A stretch of 64,000 nt of DNA, taken from assembly GCF_024199945.1 (NCBI RefSeq), contig NZ_JANADP010000001.1:5642001-5706000 (forward strand). The letters are read 5' to 3'. Each line of letters opens with the position of its first letter. The first letter of the stretch is position 1. This DNA comes from Bradyrhizobium sp. CCGUVB4N (lineage in GTDB: Bacteria; Pseudomonadota; Alphaproteobacteria; Rhizobiales; Xanthobacteraceae). Shown piece after piece: positions 1 to 8,673 of this stretch. The translations under genes and the position numbers were made by a program. The notes under the pieces were generated by a model that worked only from the letters and a program-made list of their open reading frames with translations, was not told where the DNA came from and ran no database searches.

Positions 1-632
1 GGCGCCCCGCCAAGCACGATCGGCAGGCGCGTTGCGGATACGATGGATTCGAGCTCGGCGCGCGACTTGATGCCGGTGAAGAACAGCGCATCGACGCCGG
101 TGGCTTCATAGGCCCTGGCGCGGCGGATCGCGTCCTCGATCGAGGTGATCGAGGCAGCTCCGGTGCGGCCCATGATGACCAGTGTGGGATCGCCACGGCC
201 ATCGAGCGCAGCCTTCATCTTGCCGACCCCCTCCTCCAGGGAGATCAGCTGCGCCTTCGCTTCACCGAAAGCTGCGGGCAGCAACGTGTCCTCGATGGTG
301 AGACCGGCCGCCCCTGCCGTCTCGAGCTCCTGCACCGTGCGGCGCACGTTGAGCGCATTGCCATAGCCGTGATCGGCATCGACCAGCACCGGCAGCGCGG
401 CGGCACGCGACATCCGCCGCATCTGCTCGGCGAGCTCTGTGAGCGTGATCAGGGTGACATCGGGATCGCCGAGCACGGCAAGCGAGGCCACCGAACCGCC
501 GAACATGCCGAGCGGAAAACCGAGATCCTCGGCAATGCGGATCGAGATCGCGTCATAGACCGAGCCGGGATGGACGCAAGCCGTGCCGGACAGGATGGAA
601 CGAAGTTTCTCGCGGCGGGAACGAAAGGCCAT
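1..632 (-). CDS. Oxaloacetate decarboxylase-like, isocitrate lyase/PEP mutase superfamily (C-terminus cut)
   Basis: Only the first 210 or so residues are present; the gene runs off base 1. Seen: start MAFRSRREKLRSIL, a GGSVAS turn, the Mg-binding DADHGYGN loop and an IEDTLLP strand. The KKCGH catalytic loop of true isocitrate lyase is absent, so this is a lyase/decarboxylase branch of the superfamily. In Bradyrhizobium such proteins are annotated as oxaloacetate decarboxylase (oxaloacetate to pyruvate and CO2); that substrate is inferred from family memory. It lies downstream of the acyl-CoA carboxylase gene on the same strand but is separated from it by a palindromic element, so co-transcription is uncertain. 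Confidence 0.8.
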   Translation of the reverse strand, partial: MAFRSRREKLRSILSGTACVHPGSVYDAISIRIAEDLGFPLGMFGGSVASLAVLGDPDVTLITLTELAEQMRRMSRAAALPVLVDADHGYGNALNVRRTVQELETAGAAGLTIEDTLLPAAFGEAKAQLISLEEGVGKMKAALDGRGDPTLVIMGRTGAASITSIEDAIRRARAYEATGVDALFFTGIKSRAELESIVSATRLPIVLGGA

Positions 633-665
633 GGTGCCCTCTCTCAGTCGGAATGCATCCCCAGC

Positions 666-805
666 GTCGTCCCGGCGAAGGCCGGGACCCATAGCCCCAG
701 GAAGGAGTTCGGCGAAGGCTGGTCGCCAGAGACATTCCAACGCCGCTGACACCGCACTTTACCGATAGATCACGCGGTATGGGTCCCGGCCTTCGCCGGG
801 ACGAC
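666..805. repeat. Pair of perfect 28-bp inverted repeats, each itself a hairpin
   Basis: Bases 666-693 and 778-805 are exact reverse complements over 28 bp, 84 bp apart. Each copy holds its own hairpin, CCCGGC-GAAG-GCCGGG. The pair fills the gap between two minus-strand genes and could act as a transcription barrier or form a large cruciform. Similar elements are common between genes in Bradyrhizobium (from memory). Confidence 0.85.
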
Positions 806-815
806 ACAGAGACCC

Positions 816-2831
816 TTACGCAAACTCCAAAATCAGCGCGTCCACCGCGAGCGTCGCGCCGGCGCTGGCGTGGATCTTCTTCACGGTGCCATCCTGCTCG
901 GCGCGGAGCACGTTCTGCATCTTCATGGCTTCGACCACGGCCAGCGTCTCGCCGGCCTTGACCTCCTGCCCTTCGGTCACTGCGATCGAGACGATGAGGC
1001 CCGGCATCGGACACAGCAGCTTCTTGCCGCTGTCGGACGCCGTCGTCACCGGCATCAGCCGCGCCGAGGCCGCTTCCGCTTCGGTCCAGACATAGACCGG
1101 CACCTCGACGCCCTGATGTGCGAGACGGATGCCGTTGGCGATCGGGCGCGCCTGTACCGCGATGAAGTGGCCGTCGATGGTGCCCTGCCAGACCGGATCG
1201 CCCGGCTTCCACGCCGACTGCAGCAGATGCGCATTGCCGGCCTTGCCATCGGCGTCGATGAAGCGGATCGCGATCGCGTCGCCCTCGCGGGCAACCTCGA
1301 GCAAGATCTCCTGGCGGTCGAGCCACACCGCGCGACGACGCTCGCGCTGCACGATCCGTCCGCCCATCTGGCCGGAGATCTGCCGCTTGCGCTCACCGAG
1401 CACGTGATCGATGGCGGCGCCGACCGCGGCGATGCGACGTGCAACCTCACCTTCGGGCACGCGCACCGCAAAGCCCTTCGGGAATTCCTCGGCGATGAAG
1501 CCGGTCGAGAGATTGCCCTCGCGCCAGCGCGGATGATGCATCAGCGCCGACAGGAACGGGATGTTGTGCCGGATGCCGTCGACATAGAACGAATCCAGCG
1601 CGGTCGCCTGCGCCTCGATGGCCGCCGCGCGCGACGGCGCATGCGTGACGAGTTTTGCGATCATCGGATCGTAATGGATCGAGATCTCGCCGCCCTCCTG
1701 CACACCGGTGTCGTTGCGCACGGTGATGCCGTCCTTGCTTAACTCCGCCGGCGGGCGATATTTCACCAGCCGCCCGATCGAGGGCAGGAAGTTGCGGAAC
1801 GGGTCCTCGGCGTAGAGACGCGATTCCACCGCCCAGCCAGTGAGAGTGACGTCCTTCTGGGTGAGCGCAAGCTTCTCGCCGGCGGCCACGCGGATCATCT
1901 GCTCGACGAGATCGACGCCGGTGACGAGCTCGGTGACGGGATGCTCGACCTGGAGGCGCGTATTCATCTCCAGGAAGTAGAAGCTCTTGTCCTGGCCTGC
2001 GACGAACTCGACCGTGCCGGCGGAATCGTAGTTCACGGCCTTGGCCAGCGCGACCGCCTGCTCGCCCATCTTGCGGCGGGTGGCTTCGTCGAGCAGCGGC
2101 GACGGCGCCTCCTCGATGACCTTCTGGTTGCGACGCTGGATCGAGCATTCGCGCTCGCCGAGATAGATCACGTTGCCGTGCTTGTCGCCCAGCACCTGGA
2201 TCTCGATGTGGCGGGGATCGACGATGAACTTCTCGACGAAGACGCGGTCATCGCCGAACGAGGCCTTGGCTTCTGCCTTGGCGAGATTGAAACCTTCCGC
2301 GACCTCGGCCTTCGAATGGGCGATGCGCATGCCCTTGCCGCCACCGCCGGCGGAGGCCTTGATCATCACGGGATAGCCGATCTCGTCGGCGATCTTGACC
2401 GCGTGCTTGTCGTCCTCGATGACGCCGAGATATCCAGGCACGGTCGAGACCTTGGCTTTCGCAGCCGCCTTCTTCGATTCGATCTTGTCGCCCATCGCGG
2501 CGATCGCGCCGGGGTTCGGGCCGATGAAGACGATGCCGGCGGCCTCCAGCGCGCGCGGAAACGCCTCGCGCTCGGACAGGAAGCCGTAGCCGGGATGCAC
2601 GGCCTCGGCGCCGGTCTTTTTGCACGCCTCGACGATCTTCTCGATCACCAGATAGCTCTCGGCCGCGGCAGGCGGCCCGATCAGGACGGCCTCGTCGGCC
2701 ATCTCGACATGGAGGGCGTCGCGGTCGGCCTCGGAATAGACGGCAACCGTCTGAATTCCCATCTTGCGGGCGGACTTGATGACCCGGCAGGCGATTTCGC
2801 CGCGGTTGGCGATCAGAATGCGTTTGAACAT
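816..2831 (-). CDS. pccA: Acetyl/propionyl-CoA carboxylase, biotin-containing alpha subunit
   Basis: This 671-residue protein has the full alpha-subunit layout: biotin carboxylase N-domain (FKRILIANRGEIACRVI), an ATP-grasp domain with the glycine-rich loop KASAGGGGKGMRIAH near residues 158-172, the biotin carboxylase C-domain, a linker, and a C-terminal biotinyl domain with EAMKMQ (biotinylated Lys about 637). It uses ATP and bicarbonate to carboxylate biotin, for transfer to propionyl-CoA or a related acyl-CoA by a beta subunit. The beta subunit is not in this window. Size fits PccA rather than the shorter AccC. Propionyl-CoA as substrate is inferred; a methylcrotonyl-CoA or other acyl-CoA carboxylase is possible. 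Confidence 0.93.
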   Translation of the reverse strand: MFKRILIANRGEIACRVIKSARKMGIQTVAVYSEADRDALHVEMADEAVLIGPPAAAESYLVIEKIVEACKKTGAEAVHPGYGFLSEREAFPRALEAAGIVFIGPNPGAIAAMGDKIESKKAAAKAKVSTVPGYLGVIEDDKHAVKIADEIGYPVMIKASAGGGGKGMRIAHSKAEVAEGFNLAKAEAKASFGDDRVFVEKFIVDPRHIEIQVLGDKHGNVIYLGERECSIQRRNQKVIEEAPSPLLDEATRRKMGEQAVALAKAVNYDSAGTVEFVAGQDKSFYFLEMNTRLQVEHPVTELVTGVDLVEQMIRVAAGEKLALTQKDVTLTGWAVESRLYAEDPFRNFLPSIGRLVKYRPPAELSKDGITVRNDTGVQEGGEISIHYDPMIAKLVTHAPSRAAAIEAQATALDSFYVDGIRHNIPFLSALMHHPRWREGNLSTGFIAEEFPKGFAVRVPEGEVARRIAAVGAAIDHVLGERKRQISGQMGGRIVQRERRRAVWLDRQEILLEVAREGDAIAIRFIDADGKAGNAHLLQSAWKPGDPVWQGTIDGHFIAVQARPIANGIRLAHQGVEVPVYVWTEAEAASARLMPVTTASDSGKKLLCPMPGLIVSIAVTEGQEVKAGETLAVVEAMKMQNVLRAEQDGTVKKIHASAGATLAVDALILEFA

Positions 2832-3004
2832 GCTTTTCTTGAGTCTCGACCTTGGGCGGGACCCATCCCTGGCCGTTGGGGCCTATGGAACGGGCCGTGT
2901 GGCTCCCGTGGTACATCAAAATGGGCCGGAGGCAACGGTCTAAATCCGGCCCCGCTGGCGTACCAGCGCAAGACCGATCGGGCCTGGCGAACCCCTTGGA
3001 TGAC

Positions 3005-4087
3005 CTAGGGCTTCCCGGCCTTGGCCCTATCCTTGGCCACGTCCCGGACAAGGCTGTGAATGAAGCCCAGTTTCGTCACCACCGCGGGCGAGAGAATGAA
3101 GGGATAAAGGTCGTGCAGGCCCATGGCGCGGTTGACGCTGTTCATGGCGAAGGTGAAGGGCAGCCATGCGTCGACGATCGCCTCGACGCCTCTCGCCTCG
3201 TAGGGGTTGAACCGGATTCGCGTCGACAACTCCCCGTCACGATCGACCTTGGGCCGCACCTCCATGCCGAACTCGCTAGCCATCTCCAGCGTATCGATGA
3301 TGTGGAGGTAATGCGCCCAGGTCTCCGCGAAGTCTTCCCAGGGGTGCATCGTCGCATAGGCCGAGACGAAATTCTGCTGCCAGTCCGGCGGCGCGCCTTC
3401 GGCATAGTGGCGCTGCAGGGCCTCGCCGTAGTCAACGGAATCGTCGCCGAACACCGCGCGGCATTCATCCAGTTTGCCGCCGTCGCGCACCAGTACGTCC
3501 CAGAAATAGTGACCGACCTCGTGCCGGAAATGCCCGAGCAGCGTGCGATAGGGCTCGCCCATCTCCAGCCTGCGCCGCTCACGCTCGATCGTATCGGTCT
3601 CGGTCAGCGCGATCGTGATCAGGCCATTATCATGGCCGGTCAGGATTTTCTGGCCGCTGTTGGGATCATCGGCGAGGAAATTGAAGATCAGACCGTGCTC
3701 GGGGTTCTCCTGCCGGGTCTGGAGCGGCAGCTTCCAGCGGATCAGGGAGTAGAACAGCCGGTGCTTCGCCACCTCCAGCTCGCGCCAGCCGGCGAGCTGC
3801 ACGGGATCTGACAGATCAGGCACGATGCCGTTGTGGCGGCAGGCGCGGCAATAGCCGGTGGTATCGCCGGCATCGGTCAGCCAGTTGCAGGCGTCATACT
3901 CGGCATTGCTGCAGAGCATGCGGCGTTCGCCCTTGTCGGCCAGCGTCTTCCAGCCCTCGTCGTCCGGCTCGATCGCCGACATCGTCTCCTTCTCGGGCAG
4001 GAAGGCGACCCGGTGACCGCAACGTTCGCAGGCGCGGTTCTCGAAATAGAGAACATTGCCGCAGGCCTGGCAGACAAAGAGCTTCAA
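3005..4087 (-). CDS. Zinc-ribbon putative metallopeptidase (Peptidase_Mx-like)
   Basis: This 360-residue cytosolic protein opens with a zinc ribbon: CQACG and CERCGH within the first 25 residues, then a second Cys-rich stretch with YCRACRHN. The middle carries HFRHEVGHYFWD, a perfect HExxH zincin motif. The layout matches a family of putative zinc-binding metallopeptidases with an N-terminal zinc ribbon, of unknown substrate. The start is TTG: AGAGG lies 7 bases upstream and the Cys motif begins five codons in. It stands alone, divergent from the hybrid kinase gene. Confidence 0.85.
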   Translation of the reverse strand: MKLFVCQACGNVLYFENRACERCGHRVAFLPEKETMSAIEPDDEGWKTLADKGERRMLCSNAEYDACNWLTDAGDTTGYCRACRHNGIVPDLSDPVQLAGWRELEVAKHRLFYSLIRWKLPLQTRQENPEHGLIFNFLADDPNSGQKILTGHDNGLITIALTETDTIERERRRLEMGEPYRTLLGHFRHEVGHYFWDVLVRDGGKLDECRAVFGDDSVDYGEALQRHYAEGAPPDWQQNFVSAYATMHPWEDFAETWAHYLHIIDTLEMASEFGMEVRPKVDRDGELSTRIRFNPYEARGVEAIVDAWLPFTFAMNSVNRAMGLHDLYPFILSPAVVTKLGFIHSLVRDVAKDRAKAGKP

Positions 4088-4176
4088 GATTTAGCCTCTC
4101 GGGAAAGGGAGCCTTACGAATATCAGTTGTGACGCCTCGCAGATACGCGGGCCGACGGCCGGTCGTTCCAATATCA

Positions 4177-4201
4177 GGAACAAATAACCAGACCCCGCGT
4201 T
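4177..4201 (+). promoter_or_regulatory. Candidate EcfG (general stress response) promoter
   Basis: GGAAC at 4177-4181, exactly 16 bases, then CGTT at 4198-4201. This fits the alphaproteobacterial EcfG consensus GGAAC-N16/17-CGTT. It points at the hybrid kinase gene, whose start is 131 bases downstream. Short motifs arise by chance, but this is an exact match in the right orientation in a 244-bp divergent gap. Confidence 0.6.
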
Positions 4202-4331
4202 CGTTCATACCCGCCAAACATCGTTCGGTGGGCGTTTCCCGATCAATTCCCTTTTGAGCAATGGCTATCACGCTTTGTCTGTGTGAATATCGGTTCGGCA
4301 CGCGCGCTCCCGCATCACAACGGCCGACGCC

Positions 4332-6779
4332 TTGAACGATCCTTTGCCCGAGACCCTTGCTGCCGAAAGGCTGCGCCAGCACCTCCAAGACATCGCGCGG
4401 GAGCGCGATGAAGCCTATCGCGCGCTTCAGGAGCGCGAGGCCGAACTTGCGCGCATTCAGCGCATCGGCAAGGTCGGTGGCCTCGAGGTCGACTTCCGCG
4501 AAGGCTTCAAGAACCGCCGCTCGCCGGAATATCTGATGATCCACGGGTTGCCGCCCGAGGCTGCGGACGAAACGCACGAAGACTGGGTCAGCCGCATCCA
4601 TCCCGATGACCGCGACGCGACCGTCAAACACTTCTTCGAGGCGCTGGCCGGGACCAGCGAGGACTATACCGCCGAATACCGCATCATCCGCCCCAGCGAC
4701 CGCGAGACCCGCTGGATCCGCGTCGTCGCCAAGATCGAGCGTGACGGCGACGGACGCGCCATCCGCCTCGTCGGTGCCCATATCGACGTCACCGACCAGA
4801 TGCTGGTGCGCGAGACCTTGCGCGAGAGCGAGGAGCGCTTCCGGCTGATCGCCGACAGCGCGCCGGTGCCGATCTGGGTGACCAAGCTCGACCGCACGCG
4901 CTCCTTCGCCAACCAGGCCTATGTCGATTTCGTCGGCCTGCCCTACGATCAGGCCATCGCCTTCGACTGGCGCAAGGTGCTGCATCCGGACGACCTGCCG
5001 CATGTCCTGCAGCAATCGGTCCAGGGCGAAGCCTCGCTCAAGCCGTTCGTGCTGGAGGCGCGCTACAAGGATGCGTCCGGAAGATGGCGCTGGCTGCGCT
5101 CGGAATCGCAGCCGCGCTGGGACCCGACCGGCAAGCATATCGGCTTCATCGGCGTTGCCCACGACATCACGGTCGCCAAGCAGGCCGAGATCGAGCTGCG
5201 GAGCCTCAACGAGACGCTGGAAGAGCGCATCGCGCAGCGTACCACCGAGCTCGAATCCAACGAGGCGCGGCTGCGCGCGATCTTGGAGACCAGCAACCAG
5301 TATCAGGGGCTGGTCAACCTTAGGGGTGAATTGCTCTACGCCAACAAGACTGCGCTCGACGGCATCAGGGCGAACTCCTCCGACGTCATCGGAAAGCCGT
5401 TCTGGGATACACCCTGGTTCACCGGCACCCACGGCATGAGCGCGACCGTGCGCGAGGCCTTCGACACTGTGCTCAAGGGCGAAGCGGTGCGGATGGAGAT
5501 GCGGCTGCGGCTGCCCATCGGCGAGCGCGATTTCGAGTTCGGCATGCGCCCGGTGCTCGACCACCACGGCAACATCACCGGCGCGGTGCCGGAAGCCGTC
5601 GACATCACCGAACGCCGCCGCGGCGAGGAAGCGCTGCGGCAATCGCAGAAGATGGAGGCGATCGGCCAGCTCACCGGCGGCGTCGCGCACGATTTCAATA
5701 ATCTGCTGACCATCATCCGCTCGGCGACCGACTTCCTGCGCCGGCGCGAGCTGCCGGAAGAGCGCCGCCGCCGCTATGTCGATGCCATCTCCGATACTGT
5801 CGAGCGCGCCTCGAAACTGACCGCACAGCTGTTGGCCTTCGCGCGACGGCAGCCGCTGAAGCCGCAGATCTTCAACGTCGGCAGCCAGGTGGAGGGCGTG
5901 GCGCAGCTGGTCCGGCCATTGGTCGGTGGCCGCATCGAGATCATGGTCGAGATCGACGACGCCGATTGCTTCACGGTCGCCGACATCGCGCAATTCGAGA
6001 CCGCGCTGATCAACCTTGCCATCAACGCCCGCGACGCCATGGACGGCGAAGGCCGCCTCACCATCGCCGTCCGCAAGGTCCAGGGCATCCCGAACCTGCG
6101 TGCGCAGTCGGCGCGTGGCGGCGACTATGTCGCAATTTCGGTGGCGGATACCGGCACCGGCATCGCGCTCGAAAATATCGACGCCATCTTCGAGCCGTTC
6201 TTCACCACCAAGGAGGTCGGCAAAGGCACCGGCCTCGGCCTCAGCCAGGCGTTTGGCTTCGCCAAACAGTCCGAAGGCGACATCGCCGTGACGAGCACGC
6301 ACGGCCAGGGCGCGACCTTCACGATCTACCTGCCGCAGGCGCAGAGCCCTGCCGCCGAGAAGGAATCCGCATCACTCACCAGCGAAGGCTCGACCACCGG
6401 GCGCGGCTACCGCGTGCTCGTGGTCGAGGACAATGACGATGTCGGCCAGTTCTCGACCGAGCTTCTGGAGGACCTCGGCTATGTCGTCCGCCGCGTCGCC
6501 AACGCCAATGCCGCGCTCTCCATCCTCGCCGAGAACGAGTTCGCGGTCGATCTGGTGTTCTCCGACGTCATCATGCCCGGCATGAACGGCGTCGAGCTCG
6601 CAGGCATCATCCGCGAGCGCTATCCGGGCCTGCCGGTGGTGCTTACCAGCGGCTACAGCAACGTGCTCGCCGAGAACGCCCATCGCGGATTCGAGCTGAT
6701 CCAGAAACCGTACTCGGTGGAGTCGCTCTCGCGCATTCTGCGCAAGGCGATCACGGAGAAGCTGTCGGTGGCAAGGTGA
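4332..6779 (+). CDS. Hybrid PAS sensor histidine kinase with C-terminal receiver
   Basis: An 815-residue soluble kinase; no membrane segment is visible. Order: short N-terminal coiled coil (to about residue 40), PAS domains near 45-155, 165-290 and 320-435, HisKA with phospho-His in GGVAHDFNNLLT (about residue 452), HATPase with DTGTGI and GKGTGLGLS, then a receiver domain (VLVVEDNDD, phospho-Asp in FSDVIMPG near residue 745, conserved Lys in IQKPY). The start is TTG, the first plausible codon after the divergent gap. A candidate EcfG promoter lies upstream, suggesting a link to the general stress response. Signal and output partner are unknown. Confidence 0.9.
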   Translation: MNDPLPETLAAERLRQHLQDIARERDEAYRALQEREAELARIQRIGKVGGLEVDFREGFKNRRSPEYLMIHGLPPEAADETHEDWVSRIHPDDRDATVKHFFEALAGTSEDYTAEYRIIRPSDRETRWIRVVAKIERDGDGRAIRLVGAHIDVTDQMLVRETLRESEERFRLIADSAPVPIWVTKLDRTRSFANQAYVDFVGLPYDQAIAFDWRKVLHPDDLPHVLQQSVQGEASLKPFVLEARYKDASGRWRWLRSESQPRWDPTGKHIGFIGVAHDITVAKQAEIELRSLNETLEERIAQRTTELESNEARLRAILETSNQYQGLVNLRGELLYANKTALDGIRANSSDVIGKPFWDTPWFTGTHGMSATVREAFDTVLKGEAVRMEMRLRLPIGERDFEFGMRPVLDHHGNITGAVPEAVDITERRRGEEALRQSQKMEAIGQLTGGVAHDFNNLLTIIRSATDFLRRRELPEERRRRYVDAISDTVERASKLTAQLLAFARRQPLKPQIFNVGSQVEGVAQLVRPLVGGRIEIMVEIDDADCFTVADIAQFETALINLAINARDAMDGEGRLTIAVRKVQGIPNLRAQSARGGDYVAISVADTGTGIALENIDAIFEPFFTTKEVGKGTGLGLSQAFGFAKQSEGDIAVTSTHGQGATFTIYLPQAQSPAAEKESASLTSEGSTTGRGYRVLVVEDNDDVGQFSTELLEDLGYVVRRVANANAALSILAENEFAVDLVFSDVIMPGMNGVELAGIIRERYPGLPVVLTSGYSNVLAENAHRGFELIQKPYSVESLSRILRKAITEKLSVAR

Positions 6780-6867
6780 GTGTTGGGCCACGCAACGCGA
6801 TGTCGTCCAGGACAAGCGAAGTATTGGGCTGCAATCCACGCCACGACCAGATGAAAGCAATATCCCG

Positions 6868-7308
6868 ATGAAACCCGCCCTCTTCTCAGCCTGGCAGACC
6901 TGGGCGCTTCTCTCCGCCTGCTTCGCCGCGCTGACCGCAATCTTCGCCAAGGTCGGCGTCGAGAACATCAATCCCGATCTCGCCACCTTCATCCGCACCA
7001 TCGTGGTGCTGCTGGCCTTCTCGGTGCTGCTGTTCTTCACCGGCCAGTTCGCCGTCCCCTCGGCGGTCTCGTCGCGAACATGGCTGTTCCTGGTGCTGTC
7101 GGGGCTCGCGACCGGCGCGTCGTGGCTGTGTTACTTCCGCGCGCTGAAACTCGGGCCCGCAACATTGGTGGCGCCGATCGACAAGCTCAGCGTCGTACTG
7201 GTCGCCCTGTTCGCATTCGCTTTTCTCGGCGAGCGCCCGACAGCGCAGGGCTGGGTCGGCATCGCCATGATCGGCGCCGGCGCGGTTCTCCTGGCCGTGA
7301 AGTTTTAG
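6868..7308 (+). CDS. Half-size EamA/DMT-family membrane protein
   Basis: 146 residues with five predicted membrane segments and a single EamA unit; it ends LGERPTAQGWVGIAMIGAGA, the usual end of such a unit. Full DMT exporters carry two units, so this short form probably works as a dimer. The substrate is not predictable. It is followed after 65 bp by an MFS carrier on the same strand and may share its transcript. Confidence 0.85.
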   Translation: MKPALFSAWQTWALLSACFAALTAIFAKVGVENINPDLATFIRTIVVLLAFSVLLFFTGQFAVPSAVSSRTWLFLVLSGLATGASWLCYFRALKLGPATLVAPIDKLSVVLVALFAFAFLGERPTAQGWVGIAMIGAGAVLLAVKF

Positions 7309-7373
7309 GGCGGAACAAAGCGGCCTGAGATCGGTTTCTGCCGGGGCGCTTCCCTGCCTCGATCGAGAGACCG

Positions 7374-8651
7374 ATGTCGCGCGAAATCCCCGATCAGGCA
7401 AGGCAGGCCGGCCGCGCGCTGGACGCCGCTAATTTCTTCCTCGCCGACGTCCGCGACGGGCTCGGCCCCTATCTCGCCGTCTATCTCCTCACCGAGCAGC
7501 ACTGGGACGAGGCGCGGATCGGTCTCGTGATGTCGATTGCGACCATTGCCGGCATCGTGGCGCAGACGCCGGCCGGCGCACTGGTCGACGCGACACGGGC
7601 GAAACGGATGGTGATGGCGATTGCCGCCATGATGGTCACCCTCGCCTCGCTGTCGCTACCGCTGTTTCCGACCTTCGTGCCGGTCGCAATCTCGCAAGGC
7701 ATCGCCCAGGCCGCCGCCGTCATCTTTCCGCCGGCCATCGCCGCCGTCTCACTCGGCATCTTCGGCCATGCCGCCTTCACCCGGCGGATCGGCCGCAACG
7801 AAACCTTCAATCACGCCGGCAATGCGGTTGCGGCCGGTCTCGCCGGGCTCTCCGCCTATTGGTTCGGTCCCACCGTCGTGTTCTACCTTCTCGGCGCCAT
7901 GGCGGTCGCGAGCCTCGCCAGCATCCTCGCAATTCCCGAACGCGCCATCGACCACGACCTTGCGCGCGGGTTGGACGACGCCGATGCACAGAGCGAGCAG
8001 CCATCCGGCCTCGCCGTGCTGCTGACCTGTCGCCCGCTGCTCGTCTTCGCGATCTGCACCGCTCTGTTCCACCTCTCCAACGCGGCAATGCTGCCTCTGG
8101 TCGGGCAAAAGCTCGCTCTCCAGGACAAGAACATGGGCACCAGCCTGATGTCAGCCTGCATCGTGGCAGCCCAAATCGTGATGGTGCCCTTCGCAATGCT
8201 GGTCGGAGCCAAGGCCGACCAATGGGGCCACAAGCGCTTCTTTCTCGCCGCGCTCCTGATCCTGCCCATTCGCGGCGCGCTCTATACGCTCTCGGACAAT
8301 CCGTTCTGGCTGGTCGGCGTGCAGTTGCTCGACGGCGTCGGTGCCGGCATTTTTGGCGCGATCTTCCCTGTGATCGTCGCCGACCTCATGCGCAACACCG
8401 GCCGCTTCAACGTCGCGCAGGGCGCCGTCATCACCGCCCAGAGCATTGGCGCGGCGCTGTCGACGACCCTCGCCGGCTTCGTTGTGGTCGGTGCTGGCTA
8501 CAGCGCAGCCTTCGTCACGCTCGGCGCGGTCGCCGCGATCGGCGCCGTGATCTGCCTCCTCGCCTTCCCCGAGACGCGGCAAAGCGCAGACGGCGGTCCG
8601 CGTCCACAGGGGAAGACAGCGGCCGCGGCTTCCGCTATCGCTGCCAAATGA
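7374..8651 (+). CDS. MFS transporter, 12 membrane segments
   Basis: 425-residue major facilitator protein. The first half carries the loop 2-3 signature (GALVDATRAKRM) and the second half its counterpart (GAKADQWGHKRF). A GAGAG-type ribosome site precedes the ATG. The TGA stop is 22 bases before the start of the ArsB-type gene, so the two are probably co-transcribed, perhaps as a paired efflux unit. It lacks the sequence hallmarks I associate with ArsJ. Substrate unknown. Confidence 0.87.
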   Translation: MSREIPDQARQAGRALDAANFFLADVRDGLGPYLAVYLLTEQHWDEARIGLVMSIATIAGIVAQTPAGALVDATRAKRMVMAIAAMMVTLASLSLPLFPTFVPVAISQGIAQAAAVIFPPAIAAVSLGIFGHAAFTRRIGRNETFNHAGNAVAAGLAGLSAYWFGPTVVFYLLGAMAVASLASILAIPERAIDHDLARGLDDADAQSEQPSGLAVLLTCRPLLVFAICTALFHLSNAAMLPLVGQKLALQDKNMGTSLMSACIVAAQIVMVPFAMLVGAKADQWGHKRFFLAALLILPIRGALYTLSDNPFWLVGVQLLDGVGAGIFGAIFPVIVADLMRNTGRFNVAQGAVITAQSIGAALSTTLAGFVVVGAGYSAAFVTLGAVAAIGAVICLLAFPETRQSADGGPRPQGKTAAAASAIAAK

Positions 8652-8673
8652 ACTCACGCCACAAGGATTGAAC

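Noticed and set aside
3894..6302. Very long minus-strand open frame opposite the hybrid kinase gene
   Set aside because: High GC makes antisense frames long; this one has low-complexity composition rich in Asp, Arg, Ala and Gly and overlaps a clear kinase gene.
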